DNA from: Silvania confinis | Lineage (GTDB): Bacteria > Pseudomonadota > Gammaproteobacteria > Enterobacterales > Enterobacteriaceae | DNA length: 64,000 nt | NCBI RefSeq assembly: GCF_025564085.1 | Contig: NZ_JAMGZJ010000078.1 | Coordinates: 620,001 to 684,000, forward strand | Direction: 5' to 3' | Shown here: positions 8,072-15,711 of the stretch, piece by piece | How positions within the stretch are numbered: position 1 is the stretch's first letter | Layout: every line of letters begins with the position of its first letter | Notes under the pieces: generated by a model | The model's input: the letters and a program-made list of their open reading frames with translations, nothing else | Told to the model about the DNA's origin: nothing | The model's database searches: none | Program-made: the position numbers and the translations under genes

Positions 8072-10321
8072 ATGTCCGCAGGCACAATCAGGCTTACTAA
8101 CGGCTCTACTGCAGTTGTCGGTACCGGCACTGCATTCACCTCCGATCTGAAATCAGGTGACGTTATTACCGCAACAGTCGGAGGGATATTCTTCACGCTG
8201 TTTGTTGACGTCGTGACGAGTAACACAGCTCTCACCTTGTCCGATCCATTCACCGGGCCAACAACTTCCGGGCTGGCCTGGGTTGCCGTTCCGCAACTGG
8301 CGCTTAACCGCATTACCGCTGCCCTGGCTGCGCAAACTGCTGAGTCGGTGCGACGGGTGCTGCAGGAGAATGCGAACTGGCAGGCTTTTTATTCTGGCAC
8401 TGGTGATATTACTGTTACGCTCCCTGACGGTTCGCCAGCGGGGCGTCCGTTAAACGGGCCTTCATGGGCAAAGATTGCTGGGCTTACCACGGCTGCCCAG
8501 CAATGGCGTGGGCTTTTGCCTACGGCTGCAAACATCAATAACTATGGGCCAACGGCTGATTATATTGGAAAATGGGGTAAATTTTCATCGGTTAATGCGA
8601 CGATTGCCTTTGGTTTCCCGGAGGATAGTGCTGTCGGCGACCTTGAGGTAATCCCATACAATCAGTTTGGTGGAGCCCAGCGCTATGTGGTTCGCGGAGG
8701 GAGAATGTATCTCCGCAACCTCACTGCCGCCTGGAATGGTGTTGATGGCCCGTGGTCTGATTGGTACGAGATTGGTGGACTGAGTTCTAACAAACCCCTT
8801 TCCAGTGCTGTGACGAGCCTGTCAGACCCTGTTGCTTTCGCGCAGAACACAACGTACGTGTTATCCGGCACGCGCACAGATAGCCCGGCAGGGCTGACAT
8901 CCGGTCAGAACAATGCGATCATTATGTCTGTGCGTCGGGCTGGCGGGACGATCATGGGCCTGCATCAGACGCTCTTCACCACCGTCGGCACTTACGAGCG
9001 CTACGGCTCACCTAACACAGCCACAGGATGGACATCAGTAACATGGTATAACGGCGGCGATGCCAATGGCTGGCGCTTAGTCGGTGCTGATGCTATGGCG
9101 GCGATTGGGCTGGGGGTGGCAACTCAGGTGACTGCGCCCTCTGCTTTTGACTGGCAACAGGCTGATTTTGTCTCTGGTCAAAACCAGTTGGTAAACGTTA
9201 CCGGATGGCTTAATCCTCCATCAGGAATGAGCAACCCAGCAGGTGATGTGGTGAGTGTTTTTTGCGTCCTGGCACGAAATACTTCAAATCGATTTGTTGT
9301 TCGCGTTACATCTCAATCCACTACGGCAATATATAAATATGATTACACCATTGTCATTGCTGGCGCGAAAGGATCAAGAGTATTCACTCTAACGCAGAAC
9401 TATACCAGTGACCCTACAACTGTCATCCCCATCAACAATGGCGGCACTGGCGGCAAAACAGCTGCTGAGGCGCGAACCAACATTGGCGTAGCATATGGCG
9501 ATGTAGCTGGTACAGTGGTTCAGGGTAACGACTCAAGGCTCAATAACCTTGGCCTCTATACCTTTGGAACTAACGTAGCGCAATCGCCTGGAGGATGGTC
9601 TGTAAAGGCAACTACTCTCATTGGGTGGGGCGCGCTTCTTAACGCTAAGGGCGCTTATTCCCTTGATGACGTTAACGCTGGAAACACCGGGAGTTTCTAC
9701 TCTCTTCTTAGTTCAAAATCGAGCAATGGCACACTGGCAACCGCCACTTATCATCTCGGGGTCGCTGGGCCAACTGCCGGGCAGTATGCCGAAATGTACA
9801 TGGCTGGTATTTCTGACTCCGGTACGATTGCCAGGCTTTCAGTTAAATGTAGCCGCAGTGATGTTTATTTCTACGTTGGAACAAATTCAGCTACTGATAC
9901 TTACGCTTTAAACAAAACCATCGTTTCAGACCGCGAATTAAAAGACGATATTGTATACACCGAAGATGCAGCAGATGAAGCGCTGAGTAACATTGATGCG
10001 ATGCTGCCAACCAAATTCGTGTTTAAGACTGACGATCAGAAGCGTGAGCGTCGAGGAGTCATCGCTCAGGATCTGCAAGAAATCAGCGCTGAGTACGTCA
10101 AGAAAATGGAGTGGACCGGTGATGATGGTGAGCAGCGTGAGCAGTTGCGACTTGATAACAATGCCCTACTGGTCGATGCTCTGCTGGCTATCCACGCCCT
10201 AAGCGCCAGGGTTAAGGAGCTTGAGGCGAAGCTCCCAGATAATTATCCAGAGGCAGCGGGGTCGGAGGCAGTAGAGTCAGGGGTGGAAGATTCCACTCAA
10301 GACAGTCATAAGACCGAGTGA
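8072..10321 (+). CDS. phage tail fibre protein with C-terminal S74 chaperone domain
   Basis: The 749-residue protein starts with a tail-attachment domain shared by lambdoid fibres ('GTIRLTNGSTAVVGTGTAF'). A long Gly/Ser/Thr/Asn-rich shaft with repeated pieces of the type 'NNGGTGGKTAAEARTNIG' (about residues 460-475) follows. The last 120 residues form a peptidase S74 intramolecular chaperone, with 'SDRELKDDI' at the self-cleavage junction and a terminal coiled coil. S74 domains trimerise the fibre and then cut themselves off at the Ser. This is probably the side or terminal fibre that binds a surface polysaccharide. Confidence 0.9.
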   Translation: MSAGTIRLTNGSTAVVGTGTAFTSDLKSGDVITATVGGIFFTLFVDVVTSNTALTLSDPFTGPTTSGLAWVAVPQLALNRITAALAAQTAESVRRVLQENANWQAFYSGTGDITVTLPDGSPAGRPLNGPSWAKIAGLTTAAQQWRGLLPTAANINNYGPTADYIGKWGKFSSVNATIAFGFPEDSAVGDLEVIPYNQFGGAQRYVVRGGRMYLRNLTAAWNGVDGPWSDWYEIGGLSSNKPLSSAVTSLSDPVAFAQNTTYVLSGTRTDSPAGLTSGQNNAIIMSVRRAGGTIMGLHQTLFTTVGTYERYGSPNTATGWTSVTWYNGGDANGWRLVGADAMAAIGLGVATQVTAPSAFDWQQADFVSGQNQLVNVTGWLNPPSGMSNPAGDVVSVFCVLARNTSNRFVVRVTSQSTTAIYKYDYTIVIAGAKGSRVFTLTQNYTSDPTTVIPINNGGTGGKTAAEARTNIGVAYGDVAGTVVQGNDSRLNNLGLYTFGTNVAQSPGGWSVKATTLIGWGALLNAKGAYSLDDVNAGNTGSFYSLLSSKSSNGTLATATYHLGVAGPTAGQYAEMYMAGISDSGTIARLSVKCSRSDVYFYVGTNSATDTYALNKTIVSDRELKDDIVYTEDAADEALSNIDAMLPTKFVFKTDDQKRERRGVIAQDLQEISAEYVKKMEWTGDDGEQREQLRLDNNALLVDALLAIHALSARVKELEAKLPDNYPEAAGSEAVESGVEDSTQDSHKTE

Positions 10322-10454
10322 TAAGAAAGAGCTTAATTAGCCCATTTTTACTCACTCAGTTCGTGGGTGCTCATCTCTTATGGCAGGATTCAACTTGTGA
10401 GTCAGAAGATCACCCGGATGTTCAGCCGGAATTATCAATAGGCATAGCCGCCTT

Positions 10455-10511
10455 GATCTGCACCCCTTTTAAAACTGCTGTATATAAAAACAGTGAAAGG
10501 GAGTGCAGATC
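10455..10511 (+). promoter_or_regulatory. LexA (SOS) box inside an inverted repeat that covers the ribosome binding site
   Basis: CTGTATATAAAAACAG at 10478-10493 is a perfect 16-base LexA box (CTG-N10-CAG, A/T core). It is flanked by arms GATCTGCACCCCTTT (10455-10469) and AAAGGGAGTGCAGATC (10496-10511). The arms are complementary except for one bulged A. The right arm holds the Shine-Dalgarno sequence and ends one base before the start codon at 10512. A transcript started at the SOS promoter would carry only the right arm. A read-through tail transcript would carry both arms and could hide the RBS. Confidence 0.88.
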
Positions 10512-10751
10512 ATGCCCCGCCCATACGAAATACGTGCCGCCTTTGTGGCGGCCATCCAGCTCAACCCGAAAGGGTATCAGTGCTTACACACAGCAGACTT
10601 CATCTGCGAACTGGCGAAGGTGAACTGGCACTTCTCCTTGGCAGACGGCAACGAGTGGATCGAGCGTTATCAGCCAGATTTCGTGGACAAGACACCTGAT
10701 TTCAGCGAGAACCGTTACTGGATGCTACGCAATATGGGGAGGGTCAACTAG
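10512..10751 (+). CDS. unknown SOS-controlled prophage protein (first gene of the pair)
   Basis: A 79-residue protein starting 'MPRPYEIRAAFVAAIQ'. The ATG at 10512 is preferred over the in-frame GTG at 10503 because AAGGGAG sits 8-9 bases before it. The protein is small, with charged and aromatic residues, no membrane segment and no signal peptide. Proteins of this look accompany UmuD-like genes in other coliphages, but I know no established function. Its stop overlaps the GTG start of the next gene by one base (TAGTG). The perfect LexA box upstream makes this a DNA-damage-induced operon. Confidence 0.8.
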   Translation: MPRPYEIRAAFVAAIQLNPKGYQCLHTADFICELAKVNWHFSLADGNEWIERYQPDFVDKTPDFSENRYWMLRNMGRVN

Positions 10752-11065
10752 TGGGCTTCCCTTCACCGGCAACCGACTATATCGAACAGCGGCTTACACC
10801 AGCTAGTATCTGCATGACGCCTGACAGCCGTATCCTTGAGACGTCGGCTGGCTACGCGATCATCGTACCTGTCACCAAGCTGGCGCAGGGTGATGCTCTG
10901 CTAATCCTCAGCGGCGGGCGGAAACAGTTCGCAAAGCTCATGGGGCAGTCACTAATTTGCGACGACGGCGAAGCGATCGAGGGCGTGGCGCTGACAGAGG
11001 TCGATGTCCTAGGGCGGGTCACGTACTTCATTACTCAGATTTATGATGATGGCAGGGTGGTTTAA
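10751..11065 (+). CDS. UmuD'-like protein without the catalytic serine segment
   Basis: The 104-residue product starts with 'MGFPSPATDYIEQRL'. This matches UmuD from Gly25, the residue right after its self-cleavage site, so it is born in the UmuD' form, as phage P1 HumD is. Later parts also follow UmuD ('QGDALLILSGG...FAKL' and 'VDVLGRVTYFI'). About a dozen residues are missing where UmuD has the 'GDSM' serine motif. It therefore should not cleave itself or LexA. It could still dimerise with UmuD or UmuC, or compete with UmuD'. It starts with GTG and is coupled to the upstream gene. No umuC partner is present in the window. Confidence 0.75.
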   Translation: MGFPSPATDYIEQRLTPASICMTPDSRILETSAGYAIIVPVTKLAQGDALLILSGGRKQFAKLMGQSLICDDGEAIEGVALTEVDVLGRVTYFITQIYDDGRVV

Positions 11066-11136
11066 GACACGGTGCGCATTAAGTGTAGCTGGTGAGGTTT
11101 CCTCTTAAAGTTTAACGTCCGCTGTGAGCGAAAAGC

Positions 11137-11165
11137 GGACGCCCGCATAGCGTGAACAGGCGTCC
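11137..11165 (-). terminator. hairpin downstream of arsC
   Basis: GGACGCC (11137-11143) pairs with GGCGTCC (11159-11165). On the minus strand it is followed by GCTTTT, so it is a weak terminator candidate for arsRBC. Part of it overlaps a second hairpin at 11114-11140, which also occurs beyond the other end of the cassette at 14101. Confidence 0.5.
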
Positions 11166-11185
11166 GATATTTTGATGTGGGCAGA

Positions 11186-11611
11186 TTACTTAACTCGCTT
11201 CCCCGTTTCGTCAATGACCTTCTCGCCATCCTCTTTGGTAAACGCTCCTTTCTGACCTTCCGGTAGAATATCCAACACTATTTCTGAAGGGCGGCAAAGA
11301 CGAGTGCCAAGCGGCGTAACGACTATCGGCCGATTAATCAGGATCGGATGTTGAAGCATGGAATCAATCAACTGCTCATCACTAAATTTCTCTTCATCAA
11401 GACCCAGGTGTTCATAAGGTTCAACATTCTTACGCAGTAACGCACGCACCGTAATTCCCATATCTGAAATAAGTTTAATCAGCTCATTACGGGTCGGTGG
11501 CGTATCGAGATAATAAATTATCGTCGGTTCGTTGCCACTGTTACGGATCATCTCCAGCGTGTTGCGAGAAGTGCCGCAGGCAGGGTTGTGATAGATGGTA
11601 ATGTTGCTCAT
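11186..11611 (-). CDS. arsC: arsenate reductase ArsC (glutaredoxin-dependent)
   Basis: The 141-residue protein is of the plasmid R773 ArsC type. It starts 'MSNITIYHNPACGTSRNT' with the catalytic Cys12 in the anion-binding loop. Conserved Arg-containing segments follow ('RALLRKN', 'INRPIVV', 'RLCRPSE'), which hold the Arg residues that bind arsenate. It reduces arsenate to arsenite in the cytosol with glutathione and glutaredoxin, and the arsenite is then exported by ArsB. It is the last gene of arsRBC and starts 12 bases after arsB. Confidence 0.97.
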   Translation of the reverse strand: MSNITIYHNPACGTSRNTLEMIRNSGNEPTIIYYLDTPPTRNELIKLISDMGITVRALLRKNVEPYEHLGLDEEKFSDEQLIDSMLQHPILINRPIVVTPLGTRLCRPSEIVLDILPEGQKGAFTKEDGEKVIDETGKRVK

Positions 11612-11623
11612 ATCTGTGTCTCA

Positions 11624-12913
11624 TTACAAAGTGATGGAGAGCCGCACTGCCAGCGCGGCCAAAGTGACAAACAGCACGGGCAGAGTCATGATAATGCCGG
11701 TGCGGAAGTAATATCCCCAGGTAATCGTTATATTTTTCTGGGCAAGCACATGCAGCCAAAGCAGGGTTGCCAGGCTGCCAATCGGGGTAATTTTCGGGCC
11801 TAAATCGCAGCCAATCACGTTGGCGTAAATCATAGCCTCTTTGACGACGCCAGTCGCCGTACTCCCGTCAATCGACAGTGCGCCAATCAGCACCGTCGGC
11901 ATATTGTTCATCACCGACGAGAGGAACGCGGTCAGGAAGCCGGTGCCGAACGTTGCTGCCCATAACCCCTTTTCTGCCAGTAGGTTCAGCACGTCAGACA
12001 GAGACTCCGTGAGTCCTGCATTGCGCAGGCCATAGACCACCAGGTACATGCCCAGCGAGAAAATAACGATCTGCCATGGCGCACCACGCAGGACTTTTCC
12101 GGTATTGATGGCATGACCTCTTTTCGCCACTATAAACAGTACTGCTGCGCCTGTAGCCGCTATCGCACTGACCGGGATCCCCAGAGGCTCCAGAACAAAG
12201 AAACCGACAAGCAGCAATAACAGAACAATCCAGCCCGCCCTGAACGTTGCCGGATCTTTTATCACACTGACAGGCGTCTTCAGCAGCGAAACGTCATACG
12301 TCGCCGGAATGTCCCTGCGGAAGAAGAGATGCAGCATGGCCAGCGTGGCCGCAATCGCTGCCACATCTACGGGGATCATAACGGAGGCATACTGCGTAAA
12401 GCCCAGACCGAAAAAGTCCGCCGAGACGATATTCACCAGGTTAGAAACAATGAGCGGCAGGCTGGCCGTATCTGCAATAAATCCTGCGGCCATGACAAAG
12501 GCCAGTGTCGTGCTCTGGCTGAATCCCAGTGCGAGCAGCATCGCAATTACAATCGGCGTCAGGATCAGCGCGGCGCCGTCATTGGCAAACAACGCAGCAA
12601 CAGCGGCACCAAGCAAGACTATCCAGGTAAACAAAAGGCGGCCACGTCCGTTACCCCAGCGGGAGACGTGCAGTGCGGCCCATTCAAAGAACCCGGACTC
12701 ATCGAGCAGCAGGCTGATGATGATGACCGCAATAAATGCCGCTGTCGCGTTCCAGACGATATTCCAGACAACGGGAATATCAGCGATATGGATGACTCCG
12801 GTTCCCAGCGCCAGCGCAGCTCCGATACTCGCGCTCCAGCCAATACTCAGACCTTTGGGTTGCCAAATCACCAGTACCAGCGTCAGTAAAAATATACTCC
12901 CTGCCAAAAACAT
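11624..12913 (-). CDS. arsB: arsenite efflux transporter ArsB
   Basis: The 429-residue membrane protein is of the classic ArsB family (12 membrane segments in the characterised member), with 'VIWQPKGL' near the start and '[20 protein letters not shown]' as a conserved loop. It exports arsenite and antimonite. The start at 12913 (MFLAGSIF) is chosen because it aligns with known ArsB proteins and has GGAG six bases upstream. The alternative start at 12925 would add four residues. It lies between arsR and arsC, all on the minus strand. Confidence 0.96.
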   Translation of the reverse strand: MFLAGSIFLLTLVLVIWQPKGLSIGWSASIGAALALGTGVIHIADIPVVWNIVWNATAAFIAVIIISLLLDESGFFEWAALHVSRWGNGRGRLLFTWIVLLGAAVAALFANDGAALILTPIVIAMLLALGFSQSTTLAFVMAAGFIADTASLPLIVSNLVNIVSADFFGLGFTQYASVMIPVDVAAIAATLAMLHLFFRRDIPATYDVSLLKTPVSVIKDPATFRAGWIVLLLLLVGFFVLEPLGIPVSAIAATGAAVLFIVAKRGHAINTGKVLRGAPWQIVIFSLGMYLVVYGLRNAGLTESLSDVLNLLAEKGLWAATFGTGFLTAFLSSVMNNMPTVLIGALSIDGSTATGVVKEAMIYANVIGCDLGPKITPIGSLATLLWLHVLAQKNITITWGYYFRTGIIMTLPVLFVTLAALAVRLSITL

Positions 12914-12957
12914 TTCAGACTCCATTATATATGATTATGTGAATGTGTTTTTCTGCC

Positions 12958-13278
12958 TCAGCAGGAGGTGCAGGCCGACTTTGCCAACCATTCCCGCACA
13001 TCCTCCCGAAGGCATTGCCAGGACGTCGTGATTGTCTCAGCAGCCCACGCAGGAATATGAGGTGACAGACGATAGTGGATCCATTTGCCTTCCCGACGAT
13101 CAAGAACAAGCTTAGCCTCGCGCAGAACAGCCATGTGGCGTGATATTTTGGGCTGTGATTCAGCAGTGGCTGCACAGATATCGCACACACACATTTCTCC
13201 GGACTCCCGCAGAAGCATGACAATGGCGAGCCGTGTTTCATCCGACAGGATTTTGAAAAGCTGAACAGGTTGTAGCAT
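12958..13278 (-). CDS. arsR: arsenite-responsive repressor ArsR
   Basis: The 106-residue winged-helix repressor (ArsR/SmtB family) carries the arsenite-binding motif 'CVCDIC' at residues 30-35 and the recognition helix 'SQPKISRHMAVLREA'. The start at 13278 (MLQPVQLFK) has GAGAGGGAA directly upstream and fits the family length. A longer frame to 13341 would run through the promoter region. It should repress arsRBC, and possibly the divergent arsH, until arsenite binds. Confidence 0.95.
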   Translation of the reverse strand: MLQPVQLFKILSDETRLAIVMLLRESGEMCVCDICAATAESQPKISRHMAVLREAKLVLDRREGKWIHYRLSPHIPAWAAETITTSWQCLREDVREWLAKSACTSC

Positions 13279-13363
13279 TTCCCTCTCCGTTCCCTTTAGA
13301 ATATACATATGGTAAATCATATGCATTGATTTTGAAATCATCTGCTCTCTCTGGAGGATAAAA
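13279..13363. promoter_or_regulatory. divergent ars promoter and operator region
   Basis: These 85 bases separate arsR (minus) from arsH (plus). They contain two CATATG copies (13306 and 13319) and an inverted repeat, TGATTT-TG-AAATCA, at 13327-13340. These are candidate ArsR operator elements placed to control both directions. The arsH ribosome site GGAGG lies at the right end. I did not find an exact match to the E. coli ArsR half-site spacing. Confidence 0.6.
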
Positions 13364-14062
13364 ATGGAACAATTTCCTGCCCTGAATACTGAATGCTTTG
13401 ATCAACACATCGCTGAACGCCTGCACCTGCAGGAGCCACCACGGATTCTGATCCTGTATGGTTCAGTAAGAGAGCGCTCCTACAGCCGCTTAGCCGCGGA
13501 GGAAGCAGATCGCCTGTTGACGGCAATGGGCGCTGAGGTGAAACTCTTTAACCCCTCGGGTTTACCCCTGCCGGATGATGCGCCGGACACGCATCCCAAA
13601 GTCACCGAGCTGCGCGGTCTGGTCAGATGGTGTGACGGGATGGTGTGGAGTTCTCCGGAACGGCACGGTGCTATGAGCGCAGTTATGAAGGCGCAGATTG
13701 ACTGGATACCCTTAAGTGAAGGCGCGGTTCGTCCTTCGCAGGGCAAAACTCTTGCGGTAATGCAGGTCTGCGGCGGTTCACAGTCCTTCAATGCCGTGAA
13801 CCAGATGCGTATTCTGGGTCGCTGGATGCGGATGTTTACGATCCCCAACCAGTCCTCTGTAGCCAAGGCATGGCAAGAGTTCGACGAAAACGGACGAATG
13901 AAACCTTCTTCATGGTATGACCGCATCGTCGATGTAGCGGAGGAGCTGTTTAAAATCACGATGCTGCTTAAGGGACAAACCGGTTATCTTGCAGATCGTT
14001 ACAGCGAGCGAAAAGAGAGCCATCAGGAGCTTTCATCCCGTGTCAATCAGGACAAAATATAA
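13364..14062 (+). CDS. arsH: arsenic resistance flavoprotein ArsH
   Basis: The 232-residue protein belongs to the NADPH-dependent FMN reductase fold and has the ArsH signature '[11 protein letters not shown]' at about residues 33-43, plus '[19 protein letters not shown]'. ArsH proteins oxidise trivalent organoarsenicals and reduce other substrates with NADPH. It is transcribed away from arsRBC, and together they form a full cassette. CTGGAGG lies 8 bases before the ATG. Confidence 0.95.
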   Translation: MEQFPALNTECFDQHIAERLHLQEPPRILILYGSVRERSYSRLAAEEADRLLTAMGAEVKLFNPSGLPLPDDAPDTHPKVTELRGLVRWCDGMVWSSPERHGAMSAVMKAQIDWIPLSEGAVRPSQGKTLAVMQVCGGSQSFNAVNQMRILGRWMRMFTIPNQSSVAKAWQEFDENGRMKPSSWYDRIVDVAEELFKITMLLKGQTGYLADRYSERKESHQELSSRVNQDKI

Positions 14063-14403
14063 CGTATGTTCTTCGTGAATCCATACTGCATGAGCTTAAC
14101 AACGTCCGCTATTGGCACAAAGCGGCCTTGAGTGTAAGAGGTGGGGTGCACAAAAGTCTTACAACGAAGCGGTAGTGATTTTGCATAGAGAGATGTGCTG
14201 GGTAAAGCATGAGGATGCGTTTCTGTAAGGAGCTACGCAAAAGTTGTAAACCATGATTCAATTCCTGCAAAAGCGGTTATCAAAACTCTAAGCCTATTGC
14301 GCAAAAACAAGAGGTTAGAATGATGACCAGCCGAGCCGTTAAAATTGATTCTGTGATATCAATTTGATGCAAAACAAGGCATTGCAGCCTATCCTTGAAA
14401 CTA
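14063..14403. other. non-coding prophage end between arsH and the icd fragment
   Basis: No convincing gene is present in these 340 bases. A hairpin AACGTCCGCT-N9-AAGCGG at 14101-14127 resembles the one at 11114-11140 on the far side of the ars cassette. The rest would be the phage side of the attachment site and may hold integrase or IHF arm sites, but none is certain. Confidence 0.5.
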
Positions 14404-14568
14404 CTGCTGCGTCACATGGAATGGTTCGAAGCGGCAGACCTGATCGTTAAAGGTATGAGCGGCGCGATTAACGCCAAAACCGTAACTTACGATTTCGAAC
14501 GCCTGATGGAAGGCGCTAAACTGCTGAAATGTTCAGAGTTTGGTGACGCGATCATCGAAAACATGTAA
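14404..14568 (+). pseudogene. icd: 3' fragment of icd, the prophage attachment site (attR-like)
   Basis: The last 50 codons of isocitrate dehydrogenase are readable, from '[13 protein letters not shown]' to '[12 protein letters not shown]' and a TAA at 14566-14568. The similarity to icd begins a few codons earlier ('LLRHM'). There is no start codon or upstream part. This is what a phage 21/e14-type prophage leaves: the phage replaces the 3' end of the working icd copy and displaces the old end to the far side. The complete icd should lie outside the window at the other prophage end. Confidence 0.9.
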
Positions 14569-14590
14569 TCCAGATTCTGGGTTGTATGCG

Positions 14591-14618
14591 AACGGGAGCC
14601 GAAGGGTTCCCGTTTTTT
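14591..14618 (+). terminator. icd transcription terminator
   Basis: AACGGGAGCC and GGTTCCCGTT form a 10-bp stem with a GAAG loop and a T-run. It lies 22 bases after the icd stop. A diverged copy occurs at 16191. Confidence 0.88.
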
Positions 14619-14635
14619 ATGCCACGTCGAAAATC

Positions 14636-14660
14636 TTCCCCAAAACGTTTCCCCAAAACC
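14636..14660. repeat. tandem pair of TTCCCCAAAAC units beside the integrase remnant
   Basis: Two copies of (T)TTCCCCAAAAC lie head to tail between the icd terminator and the integrase stop. This is the usual place for arm-type integrase sites, so that role is inferred. Confidence 0.5.
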
Positions 14661-14668
14661 CTCTCAGT

Positions 14669-14917
14669 TCACTCTGTTTTTGAATCGATAACCACCCAAT
14701 CCTTACCCCTATCATCGTTATATTTGTCGGTTTGCTTCCTGGTTTCATGTCCCAACAATTTTTGTGTATCTATACCCTGTTCTCTGTATATACGCTCGGA
14801 AAGAGAACGCCGTTCATGGAAGGTTGGGGCGGTCCGTTTTTCCCAATCTATCCCGCACTTGTTCCTGGCTTTGTTAAAGATTGTGGTCAAACTGCTCGAT
14901 GAGACACAGTCATCTCT
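14669..14917 (-). pseudogene. phage integrase (tyrosine recombinase), C-terminal remnant
   Basis: The last 82 or so codons of a lambda-family integrase remain. They carry 'FHERRSL' (the H-x-x-R box), 'LLGHETRKQTDKY' (second His and the nucleophilic Tyr) and the usual tail 'DDRGKDW'. The N-terminal arm-binding and core-binding domains and the first catalytic Arg are gone. It points toward icd, as int does in phage 21 and e14. Its upstream side runs in frame into an IS1-family InsB remnant. Confidence 0.85.
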
Positions 14918-15194
14918 AGCATGCGCAATAATACGTTTGAGACGAGGTTCCCATGCATACGACAGCCAGCGCTGTTGTTTTTTGTTGCTAACAAATGACC
15001 ACATTTCATCCACTTCACAGATGAACTTTATTTGCAGGTTATCCAGCGGCAGCATTGTTACGCATTGTGGCAAGAGTTTTTTAGCGTGCCCACAGCGGCA
15101 TTAATGCTGATATGCAGCGCCCGTGCGGTATCACGGATACCCGCATTGTTCATGACAAGATCAATAATTTGCTCTTTCGAGAGAGCTTACAGCA
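14918..15194 (-). mobile_element. IS1-family transposase remnant (insA end plus insB start)
   Basis: On the minus strand, 'EQIIDLVMNNAGIRDTARAL' followed by 'HISINAAVGTLKNS' is the end of InsA. A frame shift then leads into 'DNLQIKFICEVDEMWSFVSN' and 'KKQQRWLSYAWEPRLKRIIA', the start of InsB. The InsA zinc-finger half and most of InsB are missing, and I see no terminal inverted repeats. It is dead as a transposon. The broken InsB frame continues into the integrase remnant. Confidence 0.85.
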
Positions 15195-15267
15195 TGATCA
15201 ACACTTTGAATACTTGACCTGACTTCCCTAAAAGTTAACGGTAGTTTGATTTTGTTAATTGGAGGAA

Positions 15268-15295
15268 AGGCTCCCGTGCTATTAGGAGCCTTTTT
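15268..15295 (+). terminator. orphan intrinsic terminator
   Basis: GGCTCC and GGAGCC flank a short loop and five T follow on the plus strand. No plus-strand gene ends just before it. It may be a leftover from a lost phage or island gene. Confidence 0.6.
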
Positions 15296-15327
15296 CATAG
15301 GTGTAATTATAGTTTTTAGGTTTTTTA

Positions 15328-15711
15328 TTATTTATAAGAAATCAATATTTCGTTCATTAAATCTTGATCATTCATAGTCATTCGAAATCCATTTTCTGTT
15401 CTGAATTTCCCGACTATTTTGCTTTTGTTTAATAATATGCCATTATAAAAAGCTGACATTTCAGTCCCTACATTATCTGCGATGGCTGTATTTAATTTTT
15501 CAGCGCACTCTTGGTTGTTTTTTACGGCGATATTTAGGACGTATACGTTTGACAGTTCTGATGTTTCGGCACGTATATCTTCAATACATGCCTTGGTTAG
15601 ATTAAACGAACTATTTTTGAATACGTACGACATCTCATTCTCAGCACTAAAGGATGTGTTTGAAAAAAAGAAAAATGCTGCGAAAAGTATTGTTTTTTTA
15701 TGTTTTCCCAT
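15328..15711 (-). CDS. small exported protein of unknown function (SecDF-head-like pattern)
   Basis: The 127-residue protein has a clear signal peptide ('KTILFAAFFFFSNTSFSAEN', cut after SFS-A), so it should be periplasmic or secreted. The mature part has a pattern like the SecDF P1 head domain: 'VLNIAVKN', 'KLNTAIADNVGTEMSAFYNG' and a final 'GFRMTMNDQDLMNEI'. It has two cysteines that could pair. It is AT-rich and lies alone in the element remnant between the two icd terminator copies, which suggests horizontal origin. No function can be assigned. Confidence 0.6.
   Translation of the reverse strand: MGKHKKTILFAAFFFFSNTSFSAENEMSYVFKNSSFNLTKACIEDIRAETSELSNVYVLNIAVKNNQECAEKLNTAIADNVGTEMSAFYNGILLNKSKIVGKFRTENGFRMTMNDQDLMNEILISYK

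Noticed and set aside
12309..13031. 240-codon open frame opposite arsB
   Set aside because: Shadow frame; arsB membrane segments read well on the minus strand.
14586..15104. 172-codon plus-strand frame across the integrase remnant
   Set aside because: It runs antisense to the integrase and IS1 remnants and has no family pattern.
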